NCBI RefSeq assembly: GCF_014297445.1
Contig: NZ_JACORU010000005.1
Location: forward strand, 372,001-436,000
Source: Ramlibacter albus
Lineage (GTDB): Bacteria; Pseudomonadota; Gammaproteobacteria; Burkholderiales; Burkholderiaceae_C
Direction of reading: 5' to 3'
Length of the DNA: 64,000 bases
Shown here piece after piece: positions 59,347 to 64,000 of the stretch; the stretch's first letter is position 1; the number at the start of each line of letters is the position of its first letter. The position numbers and the translations under genes were made by a program. The notes below the pieces were generated by a model. The model was not told the origin of the DNA. It saw only the letters and a list, made by a program, of their open reading frames with translations, and searched no databases.

Positions 59347-62300
59347 TCAGCCAAGCGTCATCAGTGACGCGTTTCCGCCGGCCGCGGCCGTGTTGATGCT
59401 CAGTGCACGTTCGATCACGAGACGCTCCAGCGGCACGGCCCCGTCGCTCGGGTCCAGGCGGTCGACGCTCACGATCGGGCCTTCGCGCGTGGACAGCGTG
59501 CGTTGCACTTCAGCGAGTTCTTCGGTGGAGCCGTGCAACAGGACGGCATCGAAGTGCACCTCCGGCGCGGTCCAGTCTTTCGCGATGGAAACCTCGGCCT
59601 GCACATCCGCAGGCAAGGCGGCCAGCAGCTCGCGCGCATTGGCCGGCCACACCGCACGACTGCGCGCAGCCAACACGGCGGCGAGCTGCACGAGCCGGTC
59701 ATCTTCGGAAGCTGCGAGACACAGCACCTGGCTGCGCGGCGCGATGCTGTACAGGTTGCGCTCGCCCGTCGGACCCGGCAGCACCAGCGCTTCGCCGGTG
59801 CGCGACTGCGCGGCAAAGCGCTCGCACGCCTGCTGGATTGCCGCGCCCTCATTGCGCGACGCGGCCCAGCGCGAAAGAGAGGCCAGCGCCGGCGACAAGA
59901 CGGGCTTGGCCGCAGCGCCGAAGATGCGAGCGAGCACGCCGGGACTCCGCCCCGAAAGCAACCGGTACAGGTAGAGCGGCCCACCCGCCTTCGGCCCCGT
60001 CCCCGACAGCCCCTCGCCCCCGAACGGCTGCACGCCCACCACCGCACCCACCATGTTCCGGTTGACGTAAACATTGCCCGCATGCGCCGCAGCCACCACG
60101 CGCGCGATCGTCTCGTCGATGCGCGTGTGCAGGCCCATCGTGAGCCCGTAACCCGTGCCGTTGATCTGCGTCACGAGCCCGTCGAGGTCCTCGCGCCGAT
60201 AGCGCACGAAGTGCAGCACCGGCCCGAACACCTCGCGCTCCAGCTCGGACACGCTGTCGATCTCGATCAGTGTCGGCAGCACGAACGTGCCCTTCTCGAG
60301 CGGGTAGTCGCTGTGCCCGGCCACCTGGTGCACGCGCCGCCCCTTGGCGCGCATCGCGGCGACGTGCTTCTCGATGCCGGCCTTGGCCCTGTCGTCGATC
60401 ACCGGGCCCACGTCCGTCGACAAGCGGTCCGGGTTGCCGACGCGCAGCTCGGCCATCGCGCCCAGCAGCATCTCGAGGATGCGGTCCGCGGCTTCTTCCT
60501 GCACGCACAGCACGCGCAGCGCCGAGCAGCGCTGGCCCGCGCTGTCGAACGCGGAGGTGAGCACGTCGGCCACCACCTGCTCGGGCAGCGCCGAGGAGTC
60601 CACGATCATCGCGTTCTGCCCGCCGGTCTCGGCAATGAGCGGGATCGCGCGGCCCGCGTCGTCGACGCGCCCGGCGGTCGTGCGCTGCAGGACGCGCGCC
60701 ACTTCGGTCGAGCCAGTGAAGAGCACGCCCTTGATTCGGGGATCGGCAACAATCTTCGCGCCGACGACAGAGCCGCGGCCCGGGATCAGCTGCACGGCCG
60801 AACGCGGCACACCCGCGGCCCACAGGGTGCGCACGGCTTCCGCGGCAATCAGGGGCGTGGTCTCGGCCGGCTTGGCGAGCACCACGTTGCCGGCCGCGAG
60901 CGCCGCCGACACCTGCCCCATGAAGATCGCCAGCGGGAAATTCCACGGGCTGATGCACACCACCGGCCCGAGCGCACGATGTGTGTCGTTGCGGAAGTTC
61001 TCGCGCACCTCGCGGCCGTAGTAGCGCAGGAAGTCCACCGCTTCGCGCACTTCGGCAACTGCGTTGGATGCGGTCTTGCCGGCTTCGCGGATCAGCAGGC
61101 CCATCAGGCGCGGCATCGCGGCTTCGAGATGGTCGGCGGCCGCTTCGAGCGCGCGGGCACGTTCGGCGGGCGGCGTCGCGGCCCAGTCCTTCGCGCCGCG
61201 CACGGCGCTTTCGAGCGCGAGTTCCAGCTCGCCGAGCGTTGCTTCACGCACGCTGCCGACGCGGTCGCCGTTGTCGGCGGGGTTGTCCACGGGCAGCAGC
61301 TGGCCGGCCGGCGTGTCTTCGGCCAGCAGGGGCAGCGCGGTCCATGGTTCCTGCGAAGCCTGTTCCATCGCGGCGGCAAGGTCGCGCAACTGCGCTTCAT
61401 TCGCCAGGTCCATGCCGCGTGAATTGCGGCGCAACTCCCCGTACAGGTCGCGAGGCAGCGGTATCGCGGGATGAGGCAAGCCCACGGCGCCTTCCTTGCG
61501 TGCGTAGTCGTCGATCACGTCGACGGGGTCGCGCACCAGCTCTTCGAGGGGCAGCGTGAGGTCCGCGATGCGATTGACGAACGAGGTGTTCGCGCCGTTC
61601 TCCAGCAGCCGGCGCACGAGGTACGCCAGCAGCGTCTCGTGCGTGCCCACGGGCGCATAGATGCGGCACGGCCGCCCCAGCTTGCCCTGCGACACGTCGC
61701 CGACAACCTGCTCGTACAGCGGCTCGCCCATGCCGTGCAGGCACTGGAACTCGTACTGGCGCGGGTGCCAAGCCTTCGGGTCGGCGAGCTCGTGGATCGC
61801 CGCGAGCGTGTGCGCGTTGTGCGTGGCGAATTGCGGGTAGACGGCTTCGGGCGCGGCCAGCAGCTTGCGAGCGCAAGCGAGGTAGGCCGCGTCGGTGTAG
61901 GGCTTGCGGGTGTAGACCGGGTAGCCCTCCTGCCCATCGAGCTGCGCGCGCTTGATCTCGGAGTCCCAGTACGCGCCCTTGACGAGGCGGATCATCAGCC
62001 GCCGCTTGCTGCGCTTCGCGAGGTCGATCACGTAATCGACGACAGCCGGGCAGCGCTTCTGGTAAGCCTGGATCACGAACCCCAGCCCGTCCCAGCCTTG
62101 CAGCTGCGGCTCGAACGCGAGGCGTTCGAGCAGGTCGAGCGAGAGATCGAGCCGGTCCGCCTCTTCGGCGTCGATGTTCAGGCCGATGTCGTAGCGCTTG
62201 GAGAGCGCGCACAAACGCACCAGCACCGGGTACAGCTCGCCCATCACGCGCTCGTACTGCGCACGGCTGTAGCGCGGGTGCAGGGCCGAGAGCTTGATCG

Positions 62301-63051
62301 AGATGCCGGGCCCTTCGTAGATGCCGCGCCCGGCGGACGCCTTGCCGATGGCGTGGATGGCGGACTCGTAGTCGCGCAAGTAACGCTGCGCATCCTGCAT
62401 CGTCATGGCCGCTTCGCCGAGCATGTCGAACGAATAGCGGAAGCCTTGACGCTCGCGCTCCTCGCCGTTGCGCAGCGCGTCGTGGATGTTCTCGCCGGTG
62501 ACGAACTGCTCGCCCATCATGCGCATCGCCATGTCGACGCCCTTGCGGATGAGCGGTTCGCCGCCGATGTTGACCAGCCTGCCCAACGAGGCGGACAGGC
62601 CCGACTCGCTGTGCGTCGCCACGAGCTTGCCCGTGATCAGCAGGCCCCAGGTGGCAGCGTTGACGAAGAGGCTCGGGCTCTTGCCCAGGTGCGTGTGCCA
62701 CTGGCCCTTGGCGATCTTGTCGCGGATCAGGCTGTCGCGCGTGGCCATGTCGGGGATGCGCAGCAGCGCTTCGGCCAGGCACATGAGCGCGATGCCTTCC
62801 TGCGAGGAGAGCGCGTACTCCTGCAGCAGGTTCTGCACGATGCCCGCGCGGCCCGCGGCCGCCTTGCGATCGCGCAGGCCTTGTGCGAGGCGTAGCGCGA
62901 GCGCCTGCGTGCTTTCGGCAACCGCAGCGGGCAGGCGCGCGCCTTTCACGACGGCGGCAACAGCTTCGGGTTCGGGTATGCGCCAGGCAGCCGTGATGGC
63001 TTGACGCAGGGGCGAGGCGGCGAGGGCGGAAGGTTCGAAGAATCGCGGCAT
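59347..63051 (-). CDS. putA: Bifunctional proline dehydrogenase / P5C dehydrogenase PutA
   Basis: A 1,234-residue enzyme oxidising proline to glutamate. Residues of about 100-500: FAD proline dehydrogenase (IKLSALHPRYSRAQ, RLVKGAYWDSEIKRAQ, YEFQCLHGMGEPLY). Residues of about 560-1050: aldehyde dehydrogenase (CISPWNFPLAIFMGQVSAA, GSTEVARVLQ, the nucleophile Cys in AGQRCSAL, and PFGGEGLSGTGPKAGG). A C-terminal domain of about 180 residues follows. It lacks the N-terminal ribbon-helix-helix of E. coli PutA, so it cannot regulate itself; a divergent Lrp-type gene fills that role. Membrane-associated through FAD/ubiquinone. Confidence 0.95.
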   Translation of the reverse strand: MPRFFEPSALAASPLRQAITAAWRIPEPEAVAAVVKGARLPAAVAESTQALALRLAQGLRDRKAAAGRAGIVQNLLQEYALSSQEGIALMCLAEALLRIPDMATRDSLIRDKIAKGQWHTHLGKSPSLFVNAATWGLLITGKLVATHSESGLSASLGRLVNIGGEPLIRKGVDMAMRMMGEQFVTGENIHDALRNGEERERQGFRYSFDMLGEAAMTMQDAQRYLRDYESAIHAIGKASAGRGIYEGPGISIKLSALHPRYSRAQYERVMGELYPVLVRLCALSKRYDIGLNIDAEEADRLDLSLDLLERLAFEPQLQGWDGLGFVIQAYQKRCPAVVDYVIDLAKRSKRRLMIRLVKGAYWDSEIKRAQLDGQEGYPVYTRKPYTDAAYLACARKLLAAPEAVYPQFATHNAHTLAAIHELADPKAWHPRQYEFQCLHGMGEPLYEQVVGDVSQGKLGRPCRIYAPVGTHETLLAYLVRRLLENGANTSFVNRIADLTLPLEELVRDPVDVIDDYARKEGAVGLPHPAIPLPRDLYGELRRNSRGMDLANEAQLRDLAAAMEQASQEPWTALPLLAEDTPAGQLLPVDNPADNGDRVGSVREATLGELELALESAVRGAKDWAATPPAERARALEAAADHLEAAMPRLMGLLIREAGKTASNAVAEVREAVDFLRYYGREVRENFRNDTHRALGPVVCISPWNFPLAIFMGQVSAALAAGNVVLAKPAETTPLIAAEAVRTLWAAGVPRSAVQLIPGRGSVVGAKIVADPRIKGVLFTGSTEVARVLQRTTAGRVDDAGRAIPLIAETGGQNAMIVDSSALPEQVVADVLTSAFDSAGQRCSALRVLCVQEEAADRILEMLLGAMAELRVGNPDRLSTDVGPVIDDRAKAGIEKHVAAMRAKGRRVHQVAGHSDYPLEKGTFVLPTLIEIDSVSELEREVFGPVLHFVRYRREDLDGLVTQINGTGYGLTMGLHTRIDETIARVVAAAHAGNVYVNRNMVGAVVGVQPFGGEGLSGTGPKAGGPLYLYRLLSGRSPGVLARIFGAAAKPVLSPALASLSRWAASRNEGAAIQQACERFAAQSRTGEALVLPGPTGERNLYSIAPRSQVLCLAASEDDRLVQLAAVLAARSRAVWPANARELLAALPADVQAEVSIAKDWTAPEVHFDAVLLHGSTEELAEVQRTLSTREGPIVSVDRLDPSDGAVPLERLVIERALSINTAAAGGNASLMTLG

Positions 63052-63071
63052 ATCCGCAATAATCCGGATAT
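63050..63071. promoter_or_regulatory. Candidate Lrp-type operator between putA and its regulator
   Basis: ATATCCG at 63050-63056 and CGGATAT at 63065-63071 are inverted repeats 8 bases apart; a second overlapping inverted pair, CGGA-TAT-TCCG, spans 63065-63075. The site begins at the putA start codon. Confidence 0.55.
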
Positions 63072-63120
63072 TCCGCCGAATCTTTCTTCGAAATCCCGCG
63101 GGTCAACCGAATATCTCACC

Positions 63121-63585
63121 ATGGACGACCTCGACCGCACCGACCTGCGCATCCTCCAGCAGCTGCAGGAGGACGGCCGCATCTCCAACCTCAAGCTGGC
63201 CGAGGCCGTGTCGCTCTCACCGACAGCCGTGCTCGCGCGCGTGCAGCGCCTCACGCGCGACGGCTACATCGAGGGCTACGAAGCGAAGCTCAACCCGAAG
63301 AAGCTCGGCGCGGGCATGCTGGTGTTCGTCGAAGTGCTGCTGGACCGCACCACGCCCAACGTCTTCGACGAGTTCCGCGCGGCCGTGCAGGTGCACCCGG
63401 AGATCATGGAATGCCACATGGTCGCCGGCGGCTTCGACTACCTCGTCAAGACGAGGGTGGCCGACATGGAGGCGTACCGCGCGTTCGCCGGCCGCGTGCT
63501 CTGGCAGCTGCCCGGCGTGCGCGAGACGAGGACCTACGCAGTGATGGAAGAGGTGAAGAACTCCACCCGGCTGCACCTGGCCTAG
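63121..63585 (+). CDS. Lrp/AsnC-family regulator (PutR-like)
   Basis: A 154-residue regulator: N-terminal helix-turn-helix (LDRTDLRILQQLQEDGRIS, LAEAVSLSPTAVLARVQRL) and the RAM effector domain (MECHMVAGGFDYLVKTRVAD). Divergent Lrp-type genes beside putA (PutR, BkdR-like) activate putA when proline is present, which fits here. ATG at 63121; the upstream open frame has no family similarity. Confidence 0.88.
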   Translation: MDDLDRTDLRILQQLQEDGRISNLKLAEAVSLSPTAVLARVQRLTRDGYIEGYEAKLNPKKLGAGMLVFVEVLLDRTTPNVFDEFRAAVQVHPEIMECHMVAGGFDYLVKTRVADMEAYRAFAGRVLWQLPGVRETRTYAVMEEVKNSTRLHLA

Positions 63586-63590
63586 CGCGG

Positions 63591-64000
63591 CTATTCGATC
63601 CGGATGTTCGCCTCGCGGACCAGCGCGCCCCATTTCGCGTGCTCCGCCTTGATGTGCGCCGCGAACTGCTGCGGCGTGCCCGGCGTGGGCTCGCTGCCCT
63701 CGTGCACCAGCTTTTCCCTCACGTCCGGCCGCGCGAGGATCTTCACCGTCTCCGCGTTCAGCTTCGCCACGATGTCTGCTGGCAGGCCGGCCGGACCGAC
63801 GAGCCCCAGCCACGTGGTCGCATCGAAGCCCGCGTAGCCTTGCTCGGCCACCGTCGGCACGTTGGGCAGGGCGCTGATGCGGCGGGACGAGCTCACGGCG
63901 AGCGCGCGGATCTTGCCCGCCGCGAGCTGCGGCATCACGGACACGGTGCTGCCGAAATAGGTTTCCACCTGGCCGCCGAGCAGGTCGGTCATCGCCGGGC
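63591..64000 (-). CDS. Bug-type substrate-binding receptor, C-terminal part (partial)
   Basis: The last 136 or so codons of a Bug receptor, cut by the window end. TDLLGGQVETYFG (family M-x-D-L-I/L-x-G-x-V-x), GLVGPAGLPADIVAKLN and PQQFAAHIKAEHAKWG are all typical of the C-terminal lobe. The N-terminal signal peptide and ligand loop lie outside. Convergent with the Lrp-type gene, 5 bases between stops. Ligand unknown. Confidence 0.85.
   Translation of the reverse strand, partial: PAMTDLLGGQVETYFGSTVSVMPQLAAGKIRALAVSSSRRISALPNVPTVAEQGYAGFDATTWLGLVGPAGLPADIVAKLNAETVKILARPDVREKLVHEGSEPTPGTPQQFAAHIKAEHAKWGALVREANIRIE

Overview
The window is 64 kb of high-GC chromosomal DNA, almost fully coding, from a betaproteobacterium of the order Burkholderiales, most likely family Comamonadaceae (Ramlibacter/Variovorax-like). 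That assignment is inference from gene content: three Bug-type (tripartite tricarboxylate family) receptors without permeases, two orphan PF04392-type substrate-binding proteins, a CobD/CbiB-like protein beside rsgA, and the housekeeping set rpsP, rimM, trmD, rplS, orn and rsgA. No rRNA, tRNA or CRISPR was seen.

Layout. 1-5686: end of a receiver protein, small membrane proteins, an SDR-DoxX fusion, a thioredoxin-reductase-like flavoprotein, and a GlxA-type AraC regulator. 5687-7191: a convergent gap with a large inverted repeat and a decayed 1,316-bp IS4-family element, inserted in a small palindrome with an 11-bp target duplication. 7192-15552: a signalling block with two orphan substrate-binding proteins, a Cache-HAMP-GAF histidine kinase, a single-domain receiver, a receiver-class III cyclase, a third substrate-binding protein, and a Ser/Thr kinase fused to a cyclic-nucleotide-binding domain. 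15555-21649: NDH-2-like dehydrogenase, LLM flavoprotein, MetE-core methionine synthase, cupin, receiver, two small exported proteins, CurA-like reductase. 21791-25680: ergothioneine genes egtB-egtD, a DUF427 gene and a mercuric-reductase-like flavoprotein. 25664-33852: hemerythrin, 2OG-Fe dioxygenase, thiolase, SDR, exported intradiol dioxygenase, RluA-type pseudouridine synthase, DUF486, DUF47-Pit phosphate uptake, and two acetyltransferases with a TM2 protein.

33988-40126 is the most unusual stretch. The ribosomal operon rpsP-rimM-trmD-rplS is split by a five-gene, translationally coupled minus-strand operon: a RquA-like rhodoquinone enzyme followed by a complete enterobacterial-type fumarate reductase FrdABCD. 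Together they make a plausible rhodoquinol-dependent fumarate respiration module, with an FNR-like box upstream.

40196-53873 is mostly core genes: Nudix CoA pyrophosphatase, rsgA, pterin dehydratase, M48 protease, orn, DEAD-box helicase with a structured leader, and an MFS exporter. A lipoprotein, M23 peptidase, two small proteins, a TPR-PRMT-like methyltransferase and a serine protease with no Sec signal follow. 53957-59311 is a sugar-acid region: gluconokinase, Bug receptor and a divergent LacI/GntR-type regulator with three palindromic operators, then a cupin and divergent MerR regulator sharing a classic 19-bp-spacer promoter, and an IlvD/Edd dehydratase. 59347-64000 holds putA, its divergent Lrp-type regulator and a partial Bug receptor.

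Three copies of a GCCGGG-type palindrome sit exactly between convergent gene pairs and probably act as bidirectional 3' end structures.
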